The notes: generated by a model from the sequence alone, not told the origin. Counted from the stretch's first letter, positions 52,198 through 61,674 are shown. The stretch: 64,000 bases of DNA from CAIWTU01 sp963815135 (GCA_963815135.1 CAWFFO010000013.1:118657-182656), one strand, 5' to 3'. Translations and numbers: made by a program.

Positions 52198-52947
52198 CTA
52201 ATGCGTTTTCATCTTCGTCCGCAGACGCAGGATGGCCTGGCTGTGCAGCTGGGATATCCTCGATTCGGTCAGATTCAATACTTCGCCGATTTCCTTCAGG
52301 TTCAGTTCCTCGTAGTAGTACAGGGTTACTACTATCCGTTCCTTTTCCGGCAATGCATCGATGGACTCACCAAGGGCCTTTGCCATCTGGAAAGCCATCA
52401 TCTTGTTCTGCGGGTTTTCCTCGCCGTTGTCCGAAATGAAATCCAGCAGGCCGAACTGGGTCCCTTCGTCGTCTTCCATATACTCGTCGAAACTGATAAA
52501 GGAAAGGCTGTGCACCTCTTCCAGCAAGCTGAAATAATCCTGCAGCTCCATTCCCAGGGCAAGTGCGATTTCTTCGCTGCTGGGGTTTCTCTTCAGCCTC
52601 TGCTCCAGTCGACTGAATTCACTTTCCAGTTTTTTGTACTTTTCCCGCAAACCCCGCGGCAGCCAGTCCTGGGAACGCAGCTCATCCATGATGGTGCCCC
52701 TGATACGCTTTTCAGCGAAGGTTTTGAACTGGATTCCCCGTGTGGGATCGAATCGTTCAGCCGCCGTGATGAGACCGATAACAGCAGCGCTCATCAGGTC
52801 CTGCTGGTCGAGATGAGAAGGCAGTTTGGCGGATATTCTGCCAACGAGAAATTTGACAAGCGGGAGGTGGGATATTATGAGCTCGTCACGTGACTGTTGC
52901 GCACCGCGCTGCATTTCTTCAGCATAAGCTTTGGCAAGACAGTTCAT
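52198..52947 (-). CDS. fliA: flagellar RNA polymerase sigma factor FliA (sigma-28)
   Basis: FliA directs RNA polymerase to late flagellar promoters. The 249-aa protein has region 2 (YHLPLVKFLVGRISAKLPSHLDQQDLMSAAVIGLITAAERFDPTRGIQFKTFAEKRIRGTIMDELRSQDW-type sequence, about 25-95), region 3 (LEQRLKRNPSSEEIALALGM) and region 4 (LPEKERIVVTLYYYEELNLKEIGEVLNLTESRISQLHSQAILRLR). The ATG at 52947 was chosen for its GGAG Shine-Dalgarno. It follows flhF by 111 bp with no flhG/fleN between. Confidence 0.96.
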   Translation of the reverse strand: MNCLAKAYAEEMQRGAQQSRDELIISHLPLVKFLVGRISAKLPSHLDQQDLMSAAVIGLITAAERFDPTRGIQFKTFAEKRIRGTIMDELRSQDWLPRGLREKYKKLESEFSRLEQRLKRNPSSEEIALALGMELQDYFSLLEEVHSLSFISFDEYMEDDEGTQFGLLDFISDNGEENPQNKMMAFQMAKALGESIDALPEKERIVVTLYYYEELNLKEIGEVLNLTESRISQLHSQAILRLRTKMKTH

Positions 52948-53058
52948 AGTGTCTCCATTCAGGGGAGAATTCCCCACAATTATTACTTATATCTCCCATA
53001 AGGATCTATCACGTAAGAAGTTCCGGCTTCTGCCGGAACCTGTTTCAGTCAGACCGGT

Positions 53059-54378
53059 CTATCCGACCACCATTCGGCTTATTTTCTTGTTGTTGGCGAT
53101 TTCAATGTCTTCCGGAACCCTCTGTCCATTGGTTACATATGAGATCGGCAGGTTATTGCGCACCGGCACATTTACCAGGCAGCCGAGCTTTCTGCTCTCG
53201 TCAAGCTTGGTGAACAAAATCCTGTGCACAGGCAAGGACATGAACTGTTCGACTATATCATGCAGATCTTCATCGCGGGTTGTTGCCGACAGGCAGAGAT
53301 GCCTTTCAATTCCGGAGTCCACTTTCAGCAGACCGTCCAGGTCGTTCAGCTTGCCGCCGCCCCTGGAGCTTTTTCCGGCCGTATCGATCAGAATGATGTC
53401 TTTGTCCGCATGGATTTCAAGCACCTTGGCAAGTTCCTTTTTCGTAGATGCCGTGTCCATGGGAACCCGTAGAATATTGGCATATGTTTTCAGCTGCTCG
53501 ACAGCTCCGGCACGGAAGGTATCGGTTGTCACAAGAGCGACCTTTACTTTTCTCTTGAGGGCATACATGGCGGCAAGCTTGGCTATGGTAGTTGTCTTCC
53601 CCACCCCGGTCGGACCCACAAGTGCAATCACCCGCGGGCCGTTTTTTTTCAGCCTCACGGCTCCGGCGCACCGCACCATCGAGCCGAGAGTTTCGCGGAT
53701 GGTTTCCCGCGCTACGGAATCCTCACCTGCTGGCAGGCTGTTTATCGATTCGATCAGCTTGCCGCAGATTTCCCTGTCAAGCCCGGTATCCTTGAGTTCC
53801 CTGAGCAGGCTTCCATGATAAGTTTCGGTAATGGGGCTTTTTTCTTTCTCCGCAACATTTTCCGCAGGTTTTTTGTTCAGGAGCCCGTCAGTCTTCACAG
53901 CTTTTCCCGCAACAGTGTCGACCAGCAATTCCCTGATTTTTTCAATATCGATCTTTTTGCCGTTCATGCGTGCGATTTCATCGCCAGCGTAAACCTTACC
54001 AGTTCCGGTATCGGACGTATCGGTCCTGGCCCTGCTGCTTACGGGACCGGTCTCTCCCCTTGATGTTATGTTCTCCACGCGGTCTTTCAGTTCCCTGATT
54101 TCGCGGACAAGGGGCTCGAGCATGGATTTCTGGAATTCTTCCCTGGTACTCGTCGAATTTTCAGCAGCCTGTACGTACGGGTTCGCCTCGGGACGCCTCT
54201 GTCTGGGAGTATTATCGAGAGCAGCCGTTATCTCGAATACAGGTTTTCGTAAAAAGCCGAAGAGACCTTTCCTGCGCTCCTTGCGCGAGGAAATGATCAT
54301 GGCGTCCGGGCCCATCTCCGCCTTTATCAAACTTAACGCTTCCGACATGCTGCCGGCCTGAAATGTTTTAACCTGCAT
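53059..54378 (-). CDS. flhF: flagellar SRP-type GTPase FlhF
   Basis: FlhF helps set the place and number of flagella. The 439-aa protein has an N-terminal basic/low-complexity region (1-180, starting MQVKTFQAGSMSEALSLIKAEMGPDAMIIS), an N-domain (about 185-245) and a G domain: GPTGVGKTT (255-263), VTTDTFRAGAVEQLKTYANIL, DTAGKSSR and TKLDESRKLGCLVNV. It overlaps the end of flhA by 11 bp. Its usual partner FlhG is not beside it. Confidence 0.96.
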   Translation of the reverse strand: MQVKTFQAGSMSEALSLIKAEMGPDAMIISSRKERRKGLFGFLRKPVFEITAALDNTPRQRRPEANPYVQAAENSTSTREEFQKSMLEPLVREIRELKDRVENITSRGETGPVSSRARTDTSDTGTGKVYAGDEIARMNGKKIDIEKIRELLVDTVAGKAVKTDGLLNKKPAENVAEKEKSPITETYHGSLLRELKDTGLDREICGKLIESINSLPAGEDSVARETIRETLGSMVRCAGAVRLKKNGPRVIALVGPTGVGKTTTIAKLAAMYALKRKVKVALVTTDTFRAGAVEQLKTYANILRVPMDTASTKKELAKVLEIHADKDIILIDTAGKSSRGGGKLNDLDGLLKVDSGIERHLCLSATTRDEDLHDIVEQFMSLPVHRILFTKLDESRKLGCLVNVPVRNNLPISYVTNGQRVPEDIEIANNKKISRMVVG

Positions 54379-56455
54379 CGGAACTCACCGCCCCCAGGGA
54401 TTGAATTTTGATGTTTGCCGGAATCTCGTTGTGTGACAATACAACCAGATTGGTAAGGAACCTCTCGGTAAATTTCTTTACATGACGCCTGATGGAAGGC
54501 GAACAGATGAGTACGGGAGGAGTTCCGGTCTGGCCGAACCTGTCCATGGTGCTGCGCAGGTTGGCGAGAATATGCTGTGCGGCACCCGGTTCCAGGGCAA
54601 GGTAGCTACCCTGGTCGGAATTATGCACCGACTCAGCCACAAGTTCCTCCACGTCCCTGTCGAGACAGATGATGGAAAGGGTTTCTTCATCCGTCTTTAA
54701 CTGATCGACGATGGAACGGCTCAACGCCTGTCTTACGAATTCGGTCAGCACATCGGGATCTTTCGTTATTCCAGCATAATCCGCGAGGGACTCGAGAACG
54801 CTCCTGAGGTCGCGTATGGAAACGTTTTCCCGCAAGAGATTCTTTATAACGCGCAAAACCGTACCGAGACCCAGAAGCGATGGCACCAGTTCCTCCACCA
54901 CTTTCGGACAGGTTGTGGAAAGGTTGTCCAGCAGCTGCTGCAACTCCTGTCTGCCCACCAGTTCGTGGGCGTGGTTCTTGATGAGTTCGCTGATATGGGT
55001 CGCAATGATGGTCGCATTTTCCACCACGGTATAACCATGCTGCTGCGCCTTGTCCCGGTCCTGCTCCTTGATCCAGATTGCCGGCAGTCCGAAAACCGGC
55101 TCGGTGGTGCGGACACCGTCTATTTGTGCGGTAACCGCTCCGGAATCCATGGCCAGCAATTGGCCGTTCAGGTCTCCGCCCCCGACCTTTGCTCCCTTGA
55201 TCAGGATTGAATACTCATGGGGCTTTAACTGCAGGTTGTCGTGGATATGGATGGGAGGTACTACAAAGCCCATCTTCTGCGCGATGTTTTTTCTGATGGA
55301 GCGAATTCGTTCCAGGAGCTCACCCTCCTGGGCGGCGTCCACCAGCGGAACGAGTCCGTATCCGACCTCGAGTTCCATAAGGTCCAGCGGCCGGATCGTG
55401 CTTATCTGTTCGGTTTCTTCCGTGTCGCCTTTCAGTAAGACCGTTTCCTGCTCATCCACGGTATCTTTGGCTTTTTTGTCTGCCGCCTTGCCGACGATAA
55501 AAGAAATTCCGGAGAGCAGAAAAAAAGCGAAGTGCGGGAGTCCCGGAATGAGCGCGAAGGCGAACAGCACACCTGATACGACATAGAATGCCTTGGGATA
55601 ACCGAGGAATTGCCCGGTAATTTCGTGACCCAGGTTTTTCTCGTCTGCTGAACGGGTAACGATTATGCCGGCGGCGGTTGAAATGATCAGGGCGGGGATC
55701 TGCGCGACAAGCCCCTCGCCGATGGTCAGCAGGGTATAGTTGGTAAGCGCGGTATCAAGGGACATTCCCTTCTGCCAGACACCGATTATGAAGCCGCCGA
55801 TGATATTGGTAAGTGTTATCAGAACGGCGGCAACGGCATCTCCCCTTACGAACTTGCTGGCACCGTCCATGGAACCGTAGAAATCGGCCTCCCTGGAAAC
55901 CTTGGCCCTGCGCATTTTGGCCTCTTTTTCGGTGATTATCCCGGCGGAAAGGTCGGCATCGATGGCCATCTGTTTGCCGGGCATGGAGTCCAGGGTAAAC
56001 CTGGCGGCAACTTCCGCGACTCGACCGGCGCCCTTGGTGATGACTACGAAATTAATGATGACCAGGATAAGAAAAATTACCGCCCCGACCACGTAATTGC
56101 CGCCCACGACAAACTGGCCGAAGGCCTTGATAACGCTGCCCGCGGCATCGGAACCCTCGCTGCCGTGGAGGAGAATCAGCCTGGTCGAGGCAATGTTCAG
56201 CGACAGCCTGAACAGGGTTGTAACCAGAAGAAGCGAGGGAAAGATCGAGAAATCAAGCGGCTGTATGGTATAAAGGCCAACCAGGAGAATCGCCAGGGCA
56301 ATGGTGATATTGGCCGCGAGAAAAATATCGAGGACAAAGGCCGGCAACGGAATTATCATCAGGGACAATATACCGATAACGGCCAGCGCCATATAAATGT
56401 CGGAATTGTTTTTTACCGACGGCACATTGATTGTCTGACTCGTTGCACTTGACAT
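54368..56455 (-). CDS. flhA: flagellar type III export gate protein FlhA
   Basis: FlhA is the nonameric export gate of the flagellar secretion system. The 695-aa protein has about eight membrane helices in residues 20-330. The FHIPEP-type block is seen as SIFPSLLLVTTLFRLSLNIASTRLIL, with VVTKGAGRVAEVAARFTLDSMPGKQMAIDADLSAG following. The cytoplasmic C-terminal domain is complete (LGLGTVLRVIKNLLRENVSIRDLRSVLESLADY). Length is normal. A 363-bp spacer with a repeat element separates it from flhB upstream. Confidence 0.98.
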   Translation of the reverse strand: MSSATSQTINVPSVKNNSDIYMALAVIGILSLMIIPLPAFVLDIFLAANITIALAILLVGLYTIQPLDFSIFPSLLLVTTLFRLSLNIASTRLILLHGSEGSDAAGSVIKAFGQFVVGGNYVVGAVIFLILVIINFVVITKGAGRVAEVAARFTLDSMPGKQMAIDADLSAGIITEKEAKMRRAKVSREADFYGSMDGASKFVRGDAVAAVLITLTNIIGGFIIGVWQKGMSLDTALTNYTLLTIGEGLVAQIPALIISTAAGIIVTRSADEKNLGHEITGQFLGYPKAFYVVSGVLFAFALIPGLPHFAFFLLSGISFIVGKAADKKAKDTVDEQETVLLKGDTEETEQISTIRPLDLMELEVGYGLVPLVDAAQEGELLERIRSIRKNIAQKMGFVVPPIHIHDNLQLKPHEYSILIKGAKVGGGDLNGQLLAMDSGAVTAQIDGVRTTEPVFGLPAIWIKEQDRDKAQQHGYTVVENATIIATHISELIKNHAHELVGRQELQQLLDNLSTTCPKVVEELVPSLLGLGTVLRVIKNLLRENVSIRDLRSVLESLADYAGITKDPDVLTEFVRQALSRSIVDQLKTDEETLSIICLDRDVEELVAESVHNSDQGSYLALEPGAAQHILANLRSTMDRFGQTGTPPVLICSPSIRRHVKKFTERFLTNLVVLSHNEIPANIKIQSLGAVSSDAG

Positions 56456-56518
56456 AGGTTGTTTCCACTCGTGGTTTCAATATATTTACTGACGCACAAA
56501 CATGGTTGCAACCGCTGT

Positions 56519-56742
56519 GCCAGAAAGGCGGGGACTGGGGGCAGCAGCTGGCCGCTGGTGTTTCAAGATTAAAATTTTAAATTTTGAGTTAAAACCTGCC
56601 ACCTTCAGAATAAGGCGCTACGCGCCACTTTTACATGAGAAGAGCCGACGATGGCAGGACGCGCTGGTGAGAATGGATGGATGATGGTTGGTTGTCCGTA
56701 TTTTTTGCTGACTGCCAGCGGCTAACTGCTGACTGCCACCAC
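56519..56742. repeat. MITE-like element between flhB and flhA
   Basis: Ends are imperfect inverted copies: GGCAGCAGCTGGCCGCTGG (56528-56546) against CCAGCGGCTAACTGCTGACTGCC (about 56716-56738). The inside is AT-rich with no gene. It interrupts an otherwise tightly packed operon. The motif TGACTGCCA-type tandem ends are common in small intergenic elements; copy number elsewhere in the genome is unknown. Confidence 0.5.
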
Positions 56743-56818
56743 TCATTGGAAGTCAAAGACAGTATTTTGAAAATTATGGAGTCAATGTTTTGTCACGTCA
56801 TTGCGGGTAATTTCGGGT

Positions 56819-57883
56819 TCAGACCATATTCTTGAGATTGTAGACATAAGCAAGAAGTTCGGCTACCGCGACATAGAGGGTTTCGGGGATTTCCTCGCCT
56901 TCCTTTACCTGGGCGTAGAGTTCCCTGGCAAGGAACTTGTTTTCCACGAGCATGACATTGTTCTCTTTGGCGAGCTTTTTGATCCTCATGGCCAGGTGGT
57001 CGGCGCCTTTGACGATAACGAACGGTGCGGCCATCTTTTCACGGTCGTATTTCAGAGCCACGGCGAAGTGGGTCGGGTTTGTAACCACGACATCGGCGGT
57101 TGGAATTATCGTTTTCAGCCGCCGGAACGCCTTTTCGAACTGCAGGCGTTTTATCTGCGCTTTTACCTTCGGGTCGCCTTCCGCCTCCTTGTGCTCATCC
57201 TTGATCTCCTGCTTCGTCATTTTCAGGTCCTGGATGTATTTCCATTTGACGAATGCCAGATCGAGGATCGACATGATCAGCAGCAATCCGCATGTGTGCA
57301 GGACTATCTTGAAAGATAAGTGGCTGATGAAATCCATGATTCCGCCAGCGCCGGATTCTGTCAGGTACATGACGTTAAAGATCTCGTCTTTCAGGATCCC
57401 GTAGGCGATATAGCCTACGATTATCAGCTTGATGAAAGACTTTACGGTTTCAACCGCGGCTTCTTTCTTGAAAATCTTTTTCAGACCGCCGGCAGGATTG
57501 AGATTATCCAGTTTCAGGGTTATTTTCTCCGCCGACAGCGACGCCCCCTCCCTGAACCACGGTGCTTACAATACCGGCTATCATCACCAGCAACATAAAG
57601 GGGCCGAGGACGGCAGCCAGACGGAGAAACTGGCTGATCATCAGGTGATAGATTCCCTCCTGGGTGAAATCGAAGGTCCCGGCCGTGGAGAAGATTTCAG
57701 TGCTGCTGTTCTTTAATGCGTAAAACATGAATCCGCCGGTGGCGTACAGCGATACAATAGATACAACCAGGGTAATGGTGGAGGTCAGATCCTTGCTTTG
57801 CGGAAGAGATCCCTTTTTTTGGCATCAGCGAGTTTCTTGCTGGTGGGTTGTTCTGTTTTTGAATGTTTGTCCGAATCAGACAT
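56819..57883 (-). CDS. flhB: flagellar export switch protein FlhB, carrying two apparent homopolymer frameshifts
   Basis: FlhB is the substrate-specificity switch of the export gate. The chain runs MSDSDKHSKTEQPTSKKLADA from the ATG at 57883, then after adding one base to the T7 run at 57814-57820 continues KKKGSLPQSKDLTSTITLV. After removing one base from the C5 run at 57544-57548 it continues SLSAEKITLKLDNLNPAGG through the stop at 56819. The autocleavage motif NPTH is present in VVVTNPTHFAVALKYDREKMAAP. With both corrections the length is about 355 aa, normal for FlhB. As written the gene is broken, yet all its neighbours are intact. Confidence 0.88.
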
Positions 57884-57891
57884 GGCTTTGT

Positions 57892-58674
57892 CTAGGAAAA
57901 GAGCTTGAAAAGGACATTTATCTGTTCATCGATCAGTCCGAATGTGTTTTGCAATGTGTGGAAGAAAACCAGCAATGAAAGGCCCAGCATGAGGAGACCG
58001 ACGCCGACGTTGAGCGGCATGCTCACCATGAAAATATTCATCTGGGGGAACGAACGGGACACGATTCCGAGAACGACACCGGTTGCCAGAAGTGTCACCA
58101 TGACCGGCGCGGCGAGTTTGATCCCGAGGACAAAGATGTCGCCTGAAACCTTGATGAGATACTTCATGAGCCCTGCGCTCATATGCCAGTTGCCCGGCGG
58201 GATTACGGAATAGCTGTCAATTATGGCGCGAATGAAAATATGATGGATATTCAGGGTTAAAAACAGAAGCGTCGCCAGCAGCACCTGGAAAACTGACATG
58301 AGCGGAACCTGGCCCATGGTCGGGTCGAACATGCTTGCCATGGAAAAGCCCATTTGCATGCCGACCAGCTGACCGCAGAATTCGACGGCGGCAAATATTG
58401 CCTGGGACAAAAGTCCCAGAGAAATGCCGATCAGGGTTTCACGAATCACCAGAATAACAATAGACAGGGTGTCAACCGGAAGCTGTGGAGCTTTCATTTT
58501 CAGAAGAGGATAACAGACAAGCGTCATGGAAAGGATCACGGCAACCCTGATCATTAGAGGCACCCGCTCCCCCCCGAACATGGGTATGGCGGAAAATATC
58601 CCCGCCAGCCTGCCCAGGACAAGGGCGAAAAAGGCAACATCATTCAGGTTTATAAATGGTAACAGAGGGAACAT
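57892..58674 (-). CDS. fliR: flagellar export apparatus protein FliR
   Basis: FliR is a membrane core subunit of the export gate (FliPQR). The 260-aa protein has about six membrane helices, with FALVLGRLAGIFSAIPMFGGERVPLMIRVAVILSMTLV near the N-terminus, GQLVGMQMGFSMASMFDPTMGQVPLMSVFQVLLATLLFL in the middle and SRSFPQMNIFMVSMPLNVGVGLLML near the C-terminus. It is followed by flhB after 8 bp. Confidence 0.97.
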   Translation of the reverse strand: MFPLLPFINLNDVAFFALVLGRLAGIFSAIPMFGGERVPLMIRVAVILSMTLVCYPLLKMKAPQLPVDTLSIVILVIRETLIGISLGLLSQAIFAAVEFCGQLVGMQMGFSMASMFDPTMGQVPLMSVFQVLLATLLFLTLNIHHIFIRAIIDSYSVIPPGNWHMSAGLMKYLIKVSGDIFVLGIKLAAPVMVTLLATGVVLGIVSRSFPQMNIFMVSMPLNVGVGLLMLGLSLLVFFHTLQNTFGLIDEQINVLFKLFS

Positions 58675-58709
58675 GCAAGCCCTTCGGTCCGCCTTGTAAA
58701 AGCGCCCGG

Positions 58710-58979
58710 CTACTGCCTCAAAGTTGGAATGATTGCAAATATTTCCCGCGTGAAATCAGACATGTAGCTCATCATCCAGGGAAAGAAAATAACCATCGCC
58801 ACCATGACCGCCACTATCTTCGGTACGAATGCGAGAGTTGCTTCATTGATCGAGGTAACCGTCTGGAAGATACTGATGAGCAATCCGACGACGAGACTGA
58901 AAATGAGCAGCGGAGCAGAGAGCATCAGGGTCGTTTCGAAGCTCCTCCGGGCAAGTTGCACCACCAGTTCGGGGGTCAT
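58710..58979 (-). CDS. fliQ: flagellar export apparatus protein FliQ
   Basis: FliQ is the small two-helix subunit of the export gate. The 89-aa protein reads MTPELVVQLARRSFETTLMLSAPLLIFSLVVGLLISIFQTVTSINEATLAFVPKIVAVMVAMVIFFPWMM, matching the family over its whole length. The ATG at 58979 has AAAGGA at good spacing; an upstream in-frame start is not needed. It lies between fliP and fliR, 35 bp before fliR, with a small repeat element upstream. Confidence 0.96.
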   Translation of the reverse strand: MTPELVVQLARRSFETTLMLSAPLLIFSLVVGLLISIFQTVTSINEATLAFVPKIVAVMVAMVIFFPWMMSYMSDFTREIFAIIPTLRQ

Positions 58980-59010
58980 GTGTTTGTCCTTTCTTTTGAA
59001 AATCAGAAGC

Positions 59011-59140
59011 AAGAATTCAGGATTCAGAATTCAGAATGAAACCGGAAAGCGCGCAGAAAAATGCCGGCGCCCGCCTACATATCTACATCGTTAATACCTT
59101 GAGTTGCAGCCTTCTCCTGACTCCTGACTCCTGAATTCTT
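59011..59140. repeat. MITE-like element between fliP and fliQ
   Basis: AAGAATTCAGGA (59011-59022) and TCCTGAATTCTT (59129-59140) are perfect 12-bp inverted ends of a 130-bp insert. Inside each end lie short direct repeats (ATTCAG units on the left, CTCCTGA units on the right). It has no coding capacity and interrupts an operon whose other junctions overlap or nearly so. Confidence 0.65.
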
Positions 59141-59148
59141 ACATTTTC

Positions 59149-59907
59149 TCATCCGAAGCTTTTCACCAGCGAGCCGATTATCAGTCCCCACCCGTCAACC
59201 AGGATGAACAGCAGAATCTTGAACGGGAGCGATATCATTACCGGCGGAAGCATCATCATCCCCATGGACATGAGGACCGACGCCACGACCATATCAACTA
59301 CAAGAAACGGAATATAGACGAGAAAGCCTATCTGGAACGCAGTCCGCAATTCACTGATCATAAAGGCGGGAATGAGGGTAAGCGTCGGGATATCGTTTAC
59401 ATTCCTCGGTCTTGCCGTTTTTGAAAGACTTACGAAAAGCGCGATATCCTTCTCCCTTGTCTGGGAAAGCATGAATTTCCGCACCGGTTGCACCGCCCGG
59501 TCGAGCGCCTGTTCCTGGGTAATTTTCTGCGCCTTGTAAGGCTGGATTGCCTGGCTGTCTATCTGCTGCCAGACGGGACTCATGATAAAGAACGTCAGAA
59601 ACAGGGACATGGCCAGGATTATCTGGTTGGACGGAGCCTGCTGGGTTCCCAGGGCGCCGCGCAGAAAGGAAAGAACAACGACGATTCTCGTAAAAGAAGT
59701 CGTCATTATGAGCAATCCGGGCGCAAGGGACAGTATGGTAATCAGGAAAAATATCTGCAACACTACGGATACGTCGCCCGGCTTGGTAACTTTGCCGACA
59801 CCCACGCTTATGGACGGAATCGCAAGAGGTTCCGCAAAGGCGGCCGTGGCCATAAACAGCAATATCACGGCCACGGCGCAAAAAATCAAAGACTTCCGTA
59901 CTTTCAT
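59149..59907 (-). CDS. fliP: flagellar export apparatus protein FliP
   Basis: FliP is the pentameric core subunit of the export channel. The 252-aa protein has a signal peptide (MKVRKSLIFCAVAVILLFMATAAFA), then ITILSLAPGLLIMTTSFTRIVVVLSFLRGALGTQQAPSNQIILAMSLFLTFF and LIPAFMISELRTAFQIGFLVYIPFLVVDMVVASVLMSMGMMMLPPVMISLPFKILLFILVDGW. All blocks match the family. It overlaps fliO by 4 bp. Confidence 0.98.
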   Translation of the reverse strand: MKVRKSLIFCAVAVILLFMATAAFAEPLAIPSISVGVGKVTKPGDVSVVLQIFFLITILSLAPGLLIMTTSFTRIVVVLSFLRGALGTQQAPSNQIILAMSLFLTFFIMSPVWQQIDSQAIQPYKAQKITQEQALDRAVQPVRKFMLSQTREKDIALFVSLSKTARPRNVNDIPTLTLIPAFMISELRTAFQIGFLVYIPFLVVDMVVASVLMSMGMMMLPPVMISLPFKILLFILVDGWGLIIGSLVKSFG

Positions 59908-60392
59908 GTTCCGGCACCGCCCTTTTTCATTGAAGCGGTAAGTGCGCCAATTCCCATGGGTACTCGCGAGGCAAAATCCTTGAGCTTATCCTGGAATGTA
60001 TCGCGGAAAGCAGGTTTGGAAAGATCCCCCACGACTTCGACTTCTTCGATCATATCGATCTCTTTTATCAGGTTCATGTTATCACCGCTGCTGCTTACAA
60101 GCATGTATTTACCGGCTACTTCAACCAGGACCAGCGATTTTTTCGGGGCAAGAAAACGTGTTTCGACCACCCGGATATATTTCTGGCCGGCGCTGCCGGG
60201 CAGGCCGCCTTTCATCCACTTTTTCGACAGGTAGTGAAACACCAGGATCAGTCCTATGACAACGGCTAGTGATGCGGCCATCTGGATGAAACTCGCAAAA
60301 AGACTGAATCCCCCCTGCCCGACCGCCCCGCCGTCGGCGCTGGCGCATGCCGGGAAAAGCATCACAGACAGCAGGACCGGTAAATATTTCAT
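59904..60392 (-). CDS. fliO: flagellar biosynthetic protein FliO
   Basis: FliO helps assemble the FliP ring. The 162-aa protein has an N-terminal signal-like segment (MKYLPVLLSVMLFPACASADG), one membrane helix (FIQMAASLAVVIGLILVFHYLSKKWMKG, about 35-62) and the cytoplasmic FliO domain (IRVVETRFLAPKKSLVLVEVAGKYMLVSSSGDNMNLIKEI). It overlaps fliN and fliP by 4 bp each, so the set is translationally coupled. Confidence 0.92.
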   Translation of the reverse strand: MKYLPVLLSVMLFPACASADGGAVGQGGFSLFASFIQMAASLAVVIGLILVFHYLSKKWMKGGLPGSAGQKYIRVVETRFLAPKKSLVLVEVAGKYMLVSSSGDNMNLIKEIDMIEEVEVVGDLSKPAFRDTFQDKLKDFASRVPMGIGALTASMKKGGAGT

Positions 60393-60697
60393 ACCACCTT
60401 CTCCACGCGTTCAGCCGGACTGATGATATCCACCAGCCTCACCCCGAATTTTTCATTAACGACAACAGCCTCGCCTCTCGCCACCAGCTTGGAGTTGACG
60501 TAGACATCGAGCAGTTCGCCCGCAAGTTTGCCCAGTTCCACTACCGCCCCCTGGTTGAGCCCCAGCAGATCCTTGACGAGTATTCTCGTGCGACCAAGTT
60601 CCACCGCCAGTTGAAGTGGTATATCCAGGACGAATTCGAGATTATTCCTGTCACGTGAGTTGCTTTCCTGTTCGGTTTTTTCATCTATCTCGCTCAT
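60389..60697 (-). CDS. fliN: flagellar motor switch protein FliN
   Basis: FliN forms the C-ring with FliM and helps export. The 102-aa protein has an acidic N-terminus and the SpoA domain: FVLDIPLQLAVELGRTRILVKDLLGLNQGAVVELGKLAGELLDVYVNSKLVARGEAVVVNEKFGVRLVDI (about 22-93). It is the short FliN form. It overlaps fliM and fliO by 4 bp. Confidence 0.97.
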   Translation of the reverse strand: MSEIDEKTEQESNSRDRNNLEFVLDIPLQLAVELGRTRILVKDLLGLNQGAVVELGKLAGELLDVYVNSKLVARGEAVVVNEKFGVRLVDIISPAERVEKVV

Positions 60698-61674
60698 ATC
60701 CCAGCACCCTCCCCGATTCTGTTGGTAAGTTGAACCGCCTTGTTGCCGCCCCGCTCTCCGGGCACCGCCATGAATTTTCCTACCCCTTCGACCTTTACCG
60801 TCAGATCACTGCGCCTGTCCTTGTCAAGCATGATGGTGTCCCCGGGCGCCAGTTCCATCAGTTCACCGAGTGTTATGACTGACTCTCCCAACTCCACGGT
60901 CAGTTCCAGCGGCGCATCGAAAAGCTCATAGGACAAACGATTCGACCATTGCGGATCGATGGCCATCACATCCAGTTGAGTGCCTGCCTTGAGTTTGTCA
61001 CGGATCGGTTCGATGGTCATGTATGGAATGACAAAAACAATTTCACCCTTGTAATCCTCGATCTGGATCTCCATGGTAACGGTAATAACCTGGTACTCGG
61101 GCGGCACGATGGTAACCAGGCGCGGGTTCATTTCCATGCGCAGCAGGTTCATCTTTGTCGCTTGTACCGGCGCCCATGCTTTTTCCATGTCGCCCAGAAC
61201 ATCTTTGACAATCGTTTCCATCAGGCGCAGCTCGATGGACGTGAACATCCGGTTATTCTCCGGTATGGTCGGCGTGCCGACGCCTCCGAGGATGCAATCG
61301 ACCAGGCTGAAAACAAGATTGCTGTCCATGGCGATCAGGGCAGCCCCCTTCAACGGGTCTATTTTGTAGATAGCCATGCACGCCGGCGACGGCAGAGTCT
61401 GGAGAAACTCGTCGAACTTGTACGGCTGGGTCCCGAGTTTCTTTATCTCCACAATCCTGCGCAGGCGGTTGGAAAGGGTGACCCTGCTATAACGGATGAA
61501 TCCGTCATAAATAACGTCCATGTTCGGCGCGAGCACCTTGTGCTCGGCATTGAACAGATCGTAGATAAAAACACGGTCGTTATTATTAGCAAGTTCTTTG
61601 TCCGGCTCGATACGACCTTCGAATATTGCTTCCAGAAGTTCGTCTATCTCTTCCCGGGTCAGAATTTTTTCCAA
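60694..61674 (-). CDS. fliM: flagellar motor switch protein FliM
   Basis: FliM binds CheY-P and sets motor direction. The 326-aa protein starts MEKILTREEIDELLEAIFEG, with the EIDALL-type CheY-binding segment at 9-15. The central CheC-like domain carries LSNRLRRIVEIKKLGTQPYKFDEFLQTLPSPACMAIYKIDPLKGAALIAMDSNLVFSLVDCILGG, and the SpoA domain (about 255-315) ends the protein. fliL lies 76 bp upstream. Confidence 0.97.
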   Translation of the reverse strand: MEKILTREEIDELLEAIFEGRIEPDKELANNNDRVFIYDLFNAEHKVLAPNMDVIYDGFIRYSRVTLSNRLRRIVEIKKLGTQPYKFDEFLQTLPSPACMAIYKIDPLKGAALIAMDSNLVFSLVDCILGGVGTPTIPENNRMFTSIELRLMETIVKDVLGDMEKAWAPVQATKMNLLRMEMNPRLVTIVPPEYQVITVTMEIQIEDYKGEIVFVIPYMTIEPIRDKLKAGTQLDVMAIDPQWSNRLSYELFDAPLELTVELGESVITLGELMELAPGDTIMLDKDRRSDLTVKVEGVGKFMAVPGERGGNKAVQLTNRIGEGAGI

